Of a DNA stretch of 64,000 nt, positions 36,663-45,276 are shown piece by piece. Positions within the stretch are counted from its first letter, which is position 1. Each line of letters begins with the position of its first letter. This stretch comes from Corallococcus coralloides DSM 2259 (GTDB lineage: Bacteria; Myxococcota; Myxococcia; Myxococcales; Myxococcaceae), in the NCBI RefSeq assembly GCF_000255295.1, contig NC_017030.1:620001-684000 (forward strand), written 5' to 3'. A model generated the notes under the pieces. The model made no database searches, was not told the origin of the DNA, and was given only the letters and a program-made list of their open reading frames with translations. The position numbers were made by a program, and so were the translations under genes.

Positions 36663-37868
36663 GTGGCCCTGGACCTGTTCAAAGAAAAAGGCGTCCCCGT
36701 GGAGCGCCAGTCCTTCACCTGGAAGGACATGGTGCGGCGGCCCTACAGCAAGATGGACGACGACGCGTTCACCCGGACGCGCGTCATCCTGATGAACGGC
36801 ATCGAAGCGGATGCCCTGCGCATGAAGCACATCTTCGCGCGGCTCAACCTGGAGCTGCGTCCGCACCTGGCGCTGGTGCGCCGCGCGGAGCACCACCAGC
36901 AGACGCTGGTGAACTGGCTCACGCCGCCGGACCAGAAGGTCATCGAGACCACGCTCGGCTTCGAGCAGCTCGCCATCGAGGTCACCGCCAGCGTCGCCAT
37001 CCACGAGCCCGACCCCTATCTGGCCCAGACGTACCGGTTCGGGATGCTGGAGGACTTCGACCACCTGTACCGCTATTCCGCGCTCTATGACCGGCTGGAG
37101 GGCCAGGACCCCAACAACATCACCCAGTCCTATACGGACATCATTCCGGGCCGCCCCACGGCCGTGGAGCATCGCCATCCGCTGGATGACCTGCGCCGGC
37201 CCTACGACTGCAAGACCGCGGATCCGCTGTCCAAGCTGCACGCGATGACCATCACCGCGTCCGAGTTCATGACGCACGACTACTACATGACCGTGGGCCC
37301 CACGTTCACGGACCCCGTCGCGCGGCAGCTCTACGCGGAGATCGCCTCCATCGAGGAGCAGCACGTCACCCAGTACGGCTCGCTGATGGACCCCGGCGAG
37401 TCCCTGTTGGAGAAGTGGATGCTCCACGAGGCCATGGAGGTCTACAACTACTACTCGTGCCTCGCGTACGAGACGAACCCGCGCATCAAGGAGGTGTGGC
37501 AGCGGTTCGTGGACTACGAGCTGGGACACCTCCACTACGTGATGGAGCTGTTCAAGACGATGGAGCAGCGTGACCCCGCGGAGGTGCTGCCCCGCACGCT
37601 GCCGGAGCCCATCGCGTTCAAGGAGCACCGCGAGTTCGTGCGCAAGGTCCTCTCGCAGGAGGTGGACATGCGCTCTGACGGCACGGAGTACGTGGACAAG
37701 TCGCAGCTGCCGCCGGACCACCGCACGCTCGTGTACCAGTCCCAGCTGAACTCGGAAGGGTCGCCCTCGGAGACGGCGGCGGCTGGATACAAATGGAGGC
37801 CGGGCACGGAGCTCGCCGCGAAGGCGGAGCGCATGGGCTCGGTGCTCGAGGGGAGGAGGCTGCAATGA
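36663..37868 (+). CDS. Ferritin-like superfamily protein
   Basis: 401 aa from a GTG start with AAGGAG seven bases upstream. Four-helix-bundle pattern with Glu and His in diiron-like spacing: MNGIEADALRMKH, RRAEHHQQT, FEQLAIEVTA, ASEFMTHDYYM, IEEQHVTQYG, LHEAMEVYNYY, YELGHLHYVMEL. The number of Glu/ExxH pairs suggests two tandem ferritin-like units. Substrate unknown: ferroxidase, oxygenase or structural. The next gene overlaps it (ATGA) and encodes a second ferritin-like protein, so the two probably work as partners. Confidence 0.75.
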   Translation: MALDLFKEKGVPVERQSFTWKDMVRRPYSKMDDDAFTRTRVILMNGIEADALRMKHIFARLNLELRPHLALVRRAEHHQQTLVNWLTPPDQKVIETTLGFEQLAIEVTASVAIHEPDPYLAQTYRFGMLEDFDHLYRYSALYDRLEGQDPNNITQSYTDIIPGRPTAVEHRHPLDDLRRPYDCKTADPLSKLHAMTITASEFMTHDYYMTVGPTFTDPVARQLYAEIASIEEQHVTQYGSLMDPGESLLEKWMLHEAMEVYNYYSCLAYETNPRIKEVWQRFVDYELGHLHYVMELFKTMEQRDPAEVLPRTLPEPIAFKEHREFVRKVLSQEVDMRSDGTEYVDKSQLPPDHRTLVYQSQLNSEGSPSETAAAGYKWRPGTELAAKAERMGSVLEGRRLQ

Positions 37869-38635
37869 GCAAGGAAAACATCGCCGACGTCGGCGCGAAC
37901 CGCACCGGCATCAAGACGTCGCCCATCGACAGCAAGGACATCATCGCCCAGGCGCAGAAGGCGGAGCCCAGCAGCCCGGGTGACGCGCGGGCCATCGCGG
38001 AGGTGCGCAAGCAGTACACGCGAGAAGCCGCGGACGGCCTGGGCAGCGTGCCACCGCCCGCGAGCCTCAAGGGCATGGCGAAGACCGCGGTGGACATGCT
38101 CAAGGGCGGCAAGCCCACCGTGCTCATCGACAAGCTGGGGGAGCGGCTCGCCTTCGAGCGCAGCGGCGTCCGGCTCTACGAGGGAGCGCTCTCCAAGCTG
38201 GATGTCTTCGGCAGCTGGGAGGGAGGGCCTTCGCGGGAGCTGCTCACGAAGATCCTCGAGGACGAGCTTGGCCACTTCGCGCTCCTGATGGAGGCCATGG
38301 AGAAGCTGGGCGCGGACCCCACGGCGATGACGCCGTCGGCGGACCTCACCTCGGTCATCTCCATGGGCGTGCCCGCGGCCATCTCCGACGCGCGCACCAA
38401 CCTGCGGCAGGCCATGCAGGCGCTGCTGGTGGCGGAGCTGACGGACAACGCGAGCTGGGAGCTGCTCATCGACCTGGCGCGCGGCCTGGGCCATGACTCG
38501 CTGGCGGACCGCTTCCAGCTGGCGCTGGACGCGGAGGCCGAGCACCTGGCCCTCGTGAAGGGCTGGCTCGCGGCGGGCGTGGCCACGGAGGCGCGCGCGC
38601 CCATGGACGCCGCGGCCGTTCCCGCGCAGCCCTGA
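37865..38635 (+). CDS. Ferritin-like domain protein (partner of preceding gene)
   Basis: 256 aa, beginning inside the stop codon of the preceding gene (ATGA overlap). Residues ~95-240 form a four-helix bundle with Glu/His pairs: AFERSGVRLYEGAL, EDELGHFALLMEAM, VAELTDNASWELL and DAEAEHLALVKGW, where ExxH pairs recur as in diiron ferritin-like proteins. The N-terminal ~80 residues are polar with no fold evident. C-terminal tail is Ala/Pro-rich. Role unknown; a two-component diiron complex with the previous product is an inference from the overlap. A perfect 15-bp inverted repeat lies 32 bp beyond the stop. Confidence 0.72.
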   Translation: MSKENIADVGANRTGIKTSPIDSKDIIAQAQKAEPSSPGDARAIAEVRKQYTREAADGLGSVPPPASLKGMAKTAVDMLKGGKPTVLIDKLGERLAFERSGVRLYEGALSKLDVFGSWEGGPSRELLTKILEDELGHFALLMEAMEKLGADPTAMTPSADLTSVISMGVPAAISDARTNLRQAMQALLVAELTDNASWELLIDLARGLGHDSLADRFQLALDAEAEHLALVKGWLAAGVATEARAPMDAAAVPAQP

Positions 38636-38666
38636 GCAGACAGCCGGGCAGGCAGGCGGACATGGC

Positions 38667-38711
38667 AAGCCGTTGTGCGAGGACACAGCTTGTGGGCTCG
38701 CACAACGGCTT
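38667..38711. repeat. Perfect 15-bp inverted repeat upstream of tspO
   Basis: Arms AAGCCGTTGTGCGAG (38667-38681) and CTCGCACAACGGCTT (38697-38711) match exactly, with a 15-base loop. It lies between the ferritin-like gene stop and the tspO Shine-Dalgarno site (38721-38725). In RNA it would form a long stable stem; in DNA it could be an operator. No T-run follows on either strand. Confidence 0.85.
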
Positions 38712-38733
38712 CGTCACGTCTGGAGGCAACGAC

Positions 38734-39264
38734 ATGCAGCTCAGCGAGCTGGGAGGCTCCGAGGGCCTGGAACACAACGCCACGCTCAACCGTGAATCGC
38801 TGGTGGCGCTGGGGGCCTTCAGCGCGCTCACCGCGGGCGCGGTCTTCCTCAACGCGCACAGCACCCGCGAGGCCGTGAATGGCCGCTGGTACAAGCACCT
38901 GAAGAAGCCGCCCTACCAGCCGCCGCGGCAGGCCTTCGGGCCGGTGTGGACGGCGCTCTACGGGCTCATCGCCGTCTCGGGCTGGCGCATCTGGGGCTCA
39001 CCCGCGGGAGCGGAGCGCTCGCGCGCGCTGGGCCTGTGGTTCATGCAGCTGGGGCTCAACGCCGCGTGGTCCCACCTGTTCTTCCGCAAGCGCCAGCTCA
39101 AGGCCGCCGCGGTGGAGAACTGGGCGCTCCTGGGCAGCATCGCGGCGTATACCGCCGCCGCCAGCCGCGTGGACCGCAAGGCGCCGTGGTTCATGGCGCC
39201 GTACCTGGGCTGGGTGTCCTTCGCCAACGTGCTGTCGACCGACATCGCCCGGCGCAATGCCTGA
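38734..39264 (+). CDS. TspO/MBR family membrane protein
   Basis: 176 aa with five hydrophobic helices. Family motifs are clear: WYKHLKKPPYQPPRQAFGPVWTALYGLIAVSGWRIW, GLNAAWSHLFFRKRQL, and the closing APYLGWVSFANVLSTDIARRNA. TspO proteins bind porphyrins and cholesterol-like ligands and are linked to stress and tetrapyrrole handling. ATG 38734 is chosen because GGAGG lies eight bases upstream. There is an N-terminal extension of ~25 residues (MQLSELGGSEGLEHNATLNR) beyond the usual TspO start. Ligand unknown. Confidence 0.9.
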   Translation: MQLSELGGSEGLEHNATLNRESLVALGAFSALTAGAVFLNAHSTREAVNGRWYKHLKKPPYQPPRQAFGPVWTALYGLIAVSGWRIWGSPAGAERSRALGLWFMQLGLNAAWSHLFFRKRQLKAAAVENWALLGSIAAYTAAASRVDRKAPWFMAPYLGWVSFANVLSTDIARRNA

Positions 39265-39288
39265 CGCCGGGCGCTCTCTCCTCGCGCG

Positions 39289-39471
39289 CTAGTTGCGCAT
39301 GCGCGAGGGGGGAACCGCGTTGTTGAAGGACAGCACCGCGGCGAAGTAGCGCGCCTGGTTCTCCGAGGTGCAGCGCACCTCCTGGATGCGCCCGCCGACC
39401 TTCACCCGGACGATCCACCCTTCATTGTCCTGGCTGACAGGGGACTCACTCGTCATCGTCATGTTTTCCAT
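39289..39471 (-). CDS. Small protein of unknown function, 60 aa
   Basis: Not a recognised family. GGGAGGGAGAAG precedes ATG 39471 at good spacing, and codon use looks real, so it is probably translated. Sequence begins MENMTMTSESPVSQ, then GWIVRVKVGGRIQEVRCTSENQARYFAAVLSF, which suggests two or three beta-strands and a helix. It converges on tspO with a 24-bp gap. Confidence 0.6.
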   Translation of the reverse strand: MENMTMTSESPVSQDNEGWIVRVKVGGRIQEVRCTSENQARYFAAVLSFNNAVPPSRMRN

Positions 39472-39516
39472 GGGTCTTCTCCCTCCCGTGCACCCCCTAT
39501 GAGCAGGGGGCGTGCC

Positions 39517-39545
39517 AGGGCTGGGAAGCGTGGGATTCCAGCCCT
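39517..39545. terminator. Hairpin between the small protein gene and the histidine kinase gene
   Basis: Inverted repeat AGGGCTGG / CCAGCCCT (39517-39524, 39538-39545), extendable by AA/TT across a one-base bulge. It follows the stop of the minus-strand kinase gene by ~70 bp. No U-tract on that strand; low confidence as a terminator. Confidence 0.3.
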
Positions 39546-39615
39546 TTGCATGAAGCCTTCGTCCGGGGCGGAGAGGCGGGGCTGAAGTTCTTTCAGGTGG
39601 GGGGCGACCGCGGCT

Positions 39616-41559
39616 TCAGTGGAGGTGGCGATCAGGCCACACCTGCGGGAGGGCGGGCCGCACGGAGGCGAGTGTCGGCAGCGCGACGTAGAAGGTGGAC
39701 CCCCGGCCCGGCACGCTCTCCACCCAGATGCGGCCGCCGTGGCGCTCCACGATGTCGCGGCTGATGTAGAGGCCCAGGCCCAGCCCGCCGTAGGAGCGGG
39801 TGGAGGCGTTGCGCGCGCGGAAGTAGCGGTCGAAGAGCTGCTGCTGCTGATCCTCCGGGATGCCGATGCCCGGGTCCGCCACGGACAGCACCGCGACGTC
39901 GTCCGTCAGGGACAGCCGCACGCGGATGGTGCCGCCGTCGGGGCTGTACTTGAGCGCGTTCTCCAGCAGGTTGGAGATGACCTGCTCCAGCCGGAACGTG
40001 TCGCCGTGGACGGAGATGGGCTCCTGGGGAGGTTCGAAGTCGAAGGTGTGGTTGCCCTTCTGGCCTTCCATGCCGGCGAGCGTGTGCTCCACCAGCAGGT
40101 CGAAGCGGGTGGCCTCCGGGTGCAGGGCCAGCCGGCCTGCTTCGATGCGCGAGGCATCCAGCAGGTCGTTGATGAGGCCGGTGAGGCGCGTGAGCTGGTG
40201 GCGTGCGTGGCGCAGCACGCCGGGGTCCAGGTTCTCGCCACGCTCCAGGCGGCGCTCCAGCGTGGCCAGGCGCAGGCTCAGGGGCGTCAGCGGCGTCTTC
40301 AGTTCGTGGCTCGCGATGGAGAGGAAGTCGTCGCGCACGCGGACGGCCTCCTGGGCCTCGCGGTACAGGTGCGCGCGCTCCTCCTCCGCGCGCCTGCGCT
40401 CGGTGATGTCCTCGATGAGGACGCCCACGCCCAGGACGCGGCCGTCGGGGGTGCGCACGGGATAGAAGCTGCCCCGGAAGCAGCGCCGGGGGCCGGGGAC
40501 GCCCAGGTCGTCGTCGGAGACGGACTCCTGGTTCACCAGGGGCTCACCGGTGCGCAGCACGTGGCGGGGCCCCTGCTCCGCGATGGTGCCCGGCTCTCCG
40601 AGCAGCTCCGGCAGCGTGCGGCCCGGGTGGTCCTCCGCGGGGATGCCATTGATGCGCGCGAGCGTTTCGTTGACGCGCACGTAGCGCAGGTTCGTGTCCA
40701 GGAAGCCGATGCCCACCGGCGCGCTGCGCACGAGCAGGTCCAGCTGGGCCAGGTTCTCCTCGCGCTCGGCCTCCACGCGGCGGCGCTCGGTGATGTCCTC
40801 CACGATGCCGACGCCGCCCTCCACGGTGCCGTCCTCTGCGTAGCAGGGGGCGAAGCGGATGCGCACGGGGATGACCTTGCCGGTGGTGAGCGAGCGGTAG
40901 TCGCCTTCGTAGTCGCAGGGACGGCCGGCCAGTGACTCGCGCACGCAGGTCATGATGCCCTCGTCGCGCAGCGTGAGCAGGTGCAGGCCCACCAGGTTGC
41001 GCTTCGACGTGCCGATGAAGCTCGAGAAGAGGTTGTTGCACGCGGTGATGACGGGGTTGCGGTCGAAGTGGAAGATGCCCAGGGGCGCGTTCTCCACGAG
41101 CAGCCGGTAGAGCCGGTCCACCGTCTCCTGATGCGAGGCCGGGCGGGGGCCGCCGGGGATGTGCTCCACCGGCTCCTCCAGCGAGTCGATGATCTCGTGC
41201 ATCCGGCGCAGCGTGAAGACGATGCGCTCATGCCCGTCCAGGCCGGTGGCGCCCACGGTCATTTCCACCTGCAGCTCCACGCCGTCCCGCCGCCGGGCGA
41301 AGACGCGCGTGGGCCGCCCGCCGAGCGCCTTGCGGCGCGACAGCAGGTAGCGCGGCAGGCTGAGGCCGTGGAAGTGGTGCAGGCGGGGCGGGAAGAGGTC
41401 GGTGACGGGCCTGCCTACGAGCTGCTCGCGGTCCCAGCCCAGCAGCCGCTCCGTGGCCGCGTTGATGTGCAGGATGCGCTCATCCGGACCGCACGCGATG
41501 AAGGGGTCCACCGCGGCGTCCAAGATGGCTTCCAGCTCCCGTGCGGCTCCTGCGGCCAT
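39616..41559 (-). CDS. Three-PAS sensor histidine kinase (orphan)
   Basis: 647 aa, soluble. Three PAS domains at ~5-115, ~145-265 and ~275-395 (IACGPDERILHINAATERLLG; GIFHFDRNPVITACNNLF; GIGFLDTNLRYVRVNETLA), each of the last two followed by a PAC-like EDITERRR motif. HisKA phospho-acceptor His418 is in FLSIASHELKTPLTPL. HATPase: NLLENALKYSPDGG, VADPGIGIPEDQ, YGGLGLGLYIS. The SHELKTPL form of the His motif differs from the other two kinases in the window, so they are not recent duplicates. ATG 41559 has AGGAG seven bases upstream. No response regulator nearby. Confidence 0.92.
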   Translation of the reverse strand: MAAGAARELEAILDAAVDPFIACGPDERILHINAATERLLGWDREQLVGRPVTDLFPPRLHHFHGLSLPRYLLSRRKALGGRPTRVFARRRDGVELQVEMTVGATGLDGHERIVFTLRRMHEIIDSLEEPVEHIPGGPRPASHQETVDRLYRLLVENAPLGIFHFDRNPVITACNNLFSSFIGTSKRNLVGLHLLTLRDEGIMTCVRESLAGRPCDYEGDYRSLTTGKVIPVRIRFAPCYAEDGTVEGGVGIVEDITERRRVEAEREENLAQLDLLVRSAPVGIGFLDTNLRYVRVNETLARINGIPAEDHPGRTLPELLGEPGTIAEQGPRHVLRTGEPLVNQESVSDDDLGVPGPRRCFRGSFYPVRTPDGRVLGVGVLIEDITERRRAEEERAHLYREAQEAVRVRDDFLSIASHELKTPLTPLSLRLATLERRLERGENLDPGVLRHARHQLTRLTGLINDLLDASRIEAGRLALHPEATRFDLLVEHTLAGMEGQKGNHTFDFEPPQEPISVHGDTFRLEQVISNLLENALKYSPDGGTIRVRLSLTDDVAVLSVADPGIGIPEDQQQQLFDRYFRARNASTRSYGGLGLGLYISRDIVERHGGRIWVESVPGRGSTFYVALPTLASVRPALPQVWPDRHLH

Positions 41560-41784
41560 GCCTCGCTCCTGGTGGGAACCGGCACGCGTCTCTTCTCGCC
41601 GCGTGGCCGGCCCTGCCGGGCGGTGGGGGCTCCCCGGCGTTGGCGGGCGCGCGTCTTGGCGCCCGTGCGCGTTCCCTTTGCCTACAGGTACACACTGTGG
41701 GCCGGAGCGGCGCGGCGAGGTTGGACGGCTGGACGATGACGGCACCCCTGGAGGCCGGGCGGGCGGGCGGGTACAGGAGGGAGC

Positions 41785-42513
41785 ATGCGTGAACCCCGAA
41801 CCGCCGCCGTGCTGCTCGCCCTGTCCTTGCTGGGGATGGGCTGTGCTGGAGCCCGGAGCACGCCTCCGGCGGTGCCTGGCCCGCTCGTCTACAAGAGCGA
41901 GGCGGTGGGCGCTCCGAAGCCCGAGGCGCTGCTCGTGGCCCTGCACTTCTCCGGGTCCACGCCCGCGTTCTGGGACGCGCCCGTCCAGTCGCTGGGCATC
42001 CCGGTGCGCACGCTGCTGCCCCAGGGCCCCAGGCCCCGCCGCGACGGCTTCACGTGGTTCCAGGCCGACCACGAGGAGAAGACGTGGGAGGGGAAGACGG
42101 AGGACGTGGAGCGCATGGCGGAGCGGCTCGCGGAGTTGATTCGCGAGGTCCGGGCGGCGCATCCGGAGCTCCGCCGCGTCGTGGTGACGGGGTTCTCCTA
42201 CGGGGGAGACCTGGCGTGGATGCTGGCCATCCGGCACCCGGAGCTGGTGGACGCGGCGGTGCCCATGGGGACGCGGCTGCTGGGCGACCCGGGCCAGGAG
42301 CCGCCTGTGTCACGGAAGGTGCTGGTGCTCCAGGGGGAGCAGGACGCCATCATCCCCGTGCAGCACACGCGCGAGCGGGTCGCGGAGCTGCAAGGCCGGG
42401 GTGTCCCCATCGACGTGAGGACCTACCCGGACCTGGGCCACGACGTGTCGCCCGCGTTGCTCGAGGACTGGCGCGCGTTCCTGCGCCAGTCGTTGCAGGG
42501 GCAGATCGACTGA
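41785..42513 (+). CDS. Alpha/beta-hydrolase lipoprotein (phospholipase/carboxylesterase type)
   Basis: 242 aa. Lipoprotein signal with lipobox LLGMGC (Cys20). The rest is an alpha/beta hydrolase of the phospholipase/carboxylesterase or PHB-depolymerase-like group: oxyanion region ALHFSGSTPAFWD, nucleophile elbow VVVTGFSYGGDLAW, acid VLQGEQDAIIP, and His in YPDLGHDVSPALL. All three triad residues are present. AGGAGG precedes the ATG. It is divergent from the histidine kinase with 225 bp between them, in which I see no other feature. Substrate unknown; location is probably periplasmic or surface. Confidence 0.85.
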   Translation: MREPRTAAVLLALSLLGMGCAGARSTPPAVPGPLVYKSEAVGAPKPEALLVALHFSGSTPAFWDAPVQSLGIPVRTLLPQGPRPRRDGFTWFQADHEEKTWEGKTEDVERMAERLAELIREVRAAHPELRRVVVTGFSYGGDLAWMLAIRHPELVDAAVPMGTRLLGDPGQEPPVSRKVLVLQGEQDAIIPVQHTRERVAELQGRGVPIDVRTYPDLGHDVSPALLEDWRAFLRQSLQGQID

Positions 42514-42525
42514 AGCCACTGAGGC

Positions 42526-45132
42526 TCAGCGCCGACGCTTGGGCGTCGTGCGGCCGCGCTTCGCTGCTGGCTTGCGCACGGGCTTCCGCGCGGGGGCGGC
42601 TGGCTGCGCGTTCAGCGTGAGCGTCTCCAGCTTCTCGCGCAGGGTGCGCGTCTCCTGCTTGAGCGCGTCCAGCTCCTCTCGCAGCGAGGCGACTTCACGG
42701 GCCTGGGGCGCGCCTTCGCGCAGGGCGCGCACGGCCTCGCGGGCGTAGCGGCGGGTGCGCGGGTCGCTGAAGGTCGTGCCCTCCAGCGCGGGCAGCAGGC
42801 GGCGGTCGCCCAGCGTGGAGGCCGCGTCGCAGACCGCCAGCTGCACGCGGAACTGCGGGTCACGCAGGAGCTGCGCGAACAGGTCCACCGCTTCGCGCTT
42901 GCGGTTCGCCACCTCCGCCAGCTTCGCCACGGTGCTCACGGCCGCGCGGCGCAGGAACGCGGGCTGGCCATACGCGGTGCGTGCCACGGCCACCGGGAAC
43001 GCGGCGGGGTCCTGCGTCTCCGCGAGCCCGTCCATCGCGCCCGCGCCGATGACGTCCTGGAACGACGGCCTCGCGGTGGCGGCCTCCAGCAGGGGCAGCG
43101 CATCCGGCGCGCGCACGCGGCCCAGGGCCCGGGCGGCCTCCGCCTCCACGAAGTAGCTGGCGTCCCCGGCCTCCAGCAGCGCGCGCAGGCTCCCCGCCGC
43201 CTCCACGTCGTGGCGGAACTCGCCCAGCGCGGAGACGACGGCGCGGCGCACGCGCGGATGCTCGGTGGCGACCGCGTCCAGCAGGAGCGCGCGGGCCTCC
43301 GGCGTGCGGATGCGGCCCAGGGCCTTCGCGCACGCGGCGCGGGTGGCCCAGAACAGCTTCGCGTCCTTCAGCGCGCGGCCCAGCGCCTCCACCGAGCGCA
43401 GGCCTCCGTCCTTCCCCAGCGCGTGCGCGGCCTCCGTGCGCGCGCGGGCCTCCGGGGCATTCGCCAGCTCCTCGCGCCACAGCCCCACGGCCTTGTCCAC
43501 GTCCAGCATGCCCAGCACGTCACGGCGCGGATCCACGCGCACCTGCGTGGGCGCGGCGGGGCAGGGCAGGTGGAAGCGGTGCTCCGCGTCCGTGAGCTCC
43601 AACCGGTGGCGTGTGTCCTCGCCGTTCACCGTGACGGCCACCTCCAGCGGCAGGCGGAAGACGGGCGTGCCCGAATCCGTGCGCTGCGTCTGGCGCACGG
43701 TGATGCGCAGGCGCGCGTCGTCCGCCTCGTAGCGGACCTCCACCTTCAGCTCCGGGTGGCCGGGGGAGAAGACGTACTGGTCGAAGACCGGGTCCAGGTT
43801 GTGGCCGGTGGCTTCTTCAAAGGCGCGCGCCAGGTCCACCGTCTCCACCACGCCGTGGCGGTGGGACGCGACGTAGTGGCGCAGGGCGCGCACGAAGAGG
43901 TCATCCCCCACGCGGCGGCGCAGCTCGTGGAGCACCAGCCCGCCCTTCTCGTAGAGGTGGCGGTCGAACAGGTCCATGGGCGCCTGGAACTTCCGGGCGA
44001 CGATGGGGCGCGCGTAGCGCTCGCGCGTCTCGGAGAGGTAGGCCTCCAGGTCGAGCGCCCGGTGGTGGTCGGCCTCGTCCCGGTTGTCGCCGCGCTCCTT
44101 CCAGAGCACCTCGAAGTAGGTGGCGAAGCCCTCGTTGAGCCAGCCGTGGGGCCAGTCGCGGCAGGTGAGCAGGTCGCCGAACCACTGGTGCGCCAGCTCG
44201 TGGGAGATGAGCGGCTCGGCGTTGTAGTCCAGGTGCGCCCGCGCGTCGTGCAGCACGGTGTCCACCAGCGTGGTGGCGGTGGTGTGCTCCATGCCGCCCA
44301 GGATGAACTCCGTGACGAACACCTGCGCGTAGCCGCTCCACGGGTAGGGCTCACCGGTGATGGACTCGTACGCGGCAATCATTTGCGGCGTGCGCGCCAC
44401 GCACCGGAGCGCGTCCTCGCGGCGGCCCTTGGGGAACAGGTAGCGCAGCGGCGTGGTGCCGGCGGTGTCGGTGGCCTCGTCGAACTCGCCCACCACCAGC
44501 GTGACGAGGTAGGGCGCGTGCGGCTGCGCCATGCGGTGGTGCTGGGTGCGCCGCTCGCCGGTGGTGACGTCGCTGACGAGCACGCCGTTGGACAGCGACG
44601 TCATGGTCGCCGGGAAGGTGGCGATGACCTCCGACGTGGCCTTCTGCGCGGGCGTGTCCAGGCAGGGGAACCAGCAGCGCGCGTCGATGTCCTGGCCCTG
44701 CGTCCACGCCTGGAGCGGGCGGTCGGGGTAGCCCGCGTCGGGTCCCCAGAAGTAGAGGCCGCGGCGGGGGCGGGCGCGGTAGGTGAGCGCGATGTCGCAC
44801 GCCTGGCCCGCGTCGAGCGCGCGGGGCAGCTCCACGCGCACGTGCGCGCCGGAGTTGGAGAAGGGGACGGAGCGGCCGTCGACGCGGGCCTCGATGACGT
44901 CCAGGTCCACGGCGTCGAAGGTGACGGTGGACACGGTGCGGACGGCGGACACGCGGGTGGTGCAGGTGCCGGCCAGGGCGCGCTGGGTGAAGTCCAGGTC
45001 CAGCTCGATGCGCACGTGCTCGGCGCGCACGGGGCGGGGCGCGGCGTAGTGCTCGGTGGCGCCGGGGAGGCTGAACGGATGCGGGTCGGAGGACCCGGCG
45101 GCGGCAGGGGCGTGGCGGTGGCAGCAGCGCAT
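42526..45132 (-). CDS. M1-family metallo-aminopeptidase with HEAT repeats and basic tail
   Basis: 868 aa. M1 core ~35-480: exopeptidase motif GGMEH (279-283), zinc motif HELAHQWFGD (311-320) and third ligand Glu334 in WLNEGFATYF. Residues ~560-790 carry HEAT-like repeats (SVEALGRALKDAKLFWATRAACAKALGRI, HPRVRRAVVSALGEF). Then a short coiled coil (EVASLREELDALKQETRTLREKLETL) and a basic tail (ARKPVRKPAAKRGRTTPKRRR-like). No signal peptide is seen, so it is likely cytoplasmic. It cleaves N-terminal residues from peptides. The start at 45132 lacks a good Shine-Dalgarno site. It converges on the esterase gene (12 bp). Confidence 0.88.
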   Translation of the reverse strand: MRCCHRHAPAAAGSSDPHPFSLPGATEHYAAPRPVRAEHVRIELDLDFTQRALAGTCTTRVSAVRTVSTVTFDAVDLDVIEARVDGRSVPFSNSGAHVRVELPRALDAGQACDIALTYRARPRRGLYFWGPDAGYPDRPLQAWTQGQDIDARCWFPCLDTPAQKATSEVIATFPATMTSLSNGVLVSDVTTGERRTQHHRMAQPHAPYLVTLVVGEFDEATDTAGTTPLRYLFPKGRREDALRCVARTPQMIAAYESITGEPYPWSGYAQVFVTEFILGGMEHTTATTLVDTVLHDARAHLDYNAEPLISHELAHQWFGDLLTCRDWPHGWLNEGFATYFEVLWKERGDNRDEADHHRALDLEAYLSETRERYARPIVARKFQAPMDLFDRHLYEKGGLVLHELRRRVGDDLFVRALRHYVASHRHGVVETVDLARAFEEATGHNLDPVFDQYVFSPGHPELKVEVRYEADDARLRITVRQTQRTDSGTPVFRLPLEVAVTVNGEDTRHRLELTDAEHRFHLPCPAAPTQVRVDPRRDVLGMLDVDKAVGLWREELANAPEARARTEAAHALGKDGGLRSVEALGRALKDAKLFWATRAACAKALGRIRTPEARALLLDAVATEHPRVRRAVVSALGEFRHDVEAAGSLRALLEAGDASYFVEAEAARALGRVRAPDALPLLEAATARPSFQDVIGAGAMDGLAETQDPAAFPVAVARTAYGQPAFLRRAAVSTVAKLAEVANRKREAVDLFAQLLRDPQFRVQLAVCDAASTLGDRRLLPALEGTTFSDPRTRRYAREAVRALREGAPQAREVASLREELDALKQETRTLREKLETLTLNAQPAAPARKPVRKPAAKRGRTTPKRRR

Positions 45133-45276
45133 AGGGGAAGGTGACTCTTCCGCAAGCCCGCCCCGGGGTCGAGACGCTTCGAACCGCGTCTTGTCTGAAT
45201 TCCTGGGTCCGGACCCGCCAGGTTGGGAGGGGAACGGATGGGGGCCGGGGCGCGAAGGTCCTAAGATGGGAGGACC

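Noticed and set aside
41700-41784. GGGC-type tandem (ggcgggcgggcggg) before the esterase gene
   Set aside because: Only three to four imperfect 4-base units; common by chance in this base composition.
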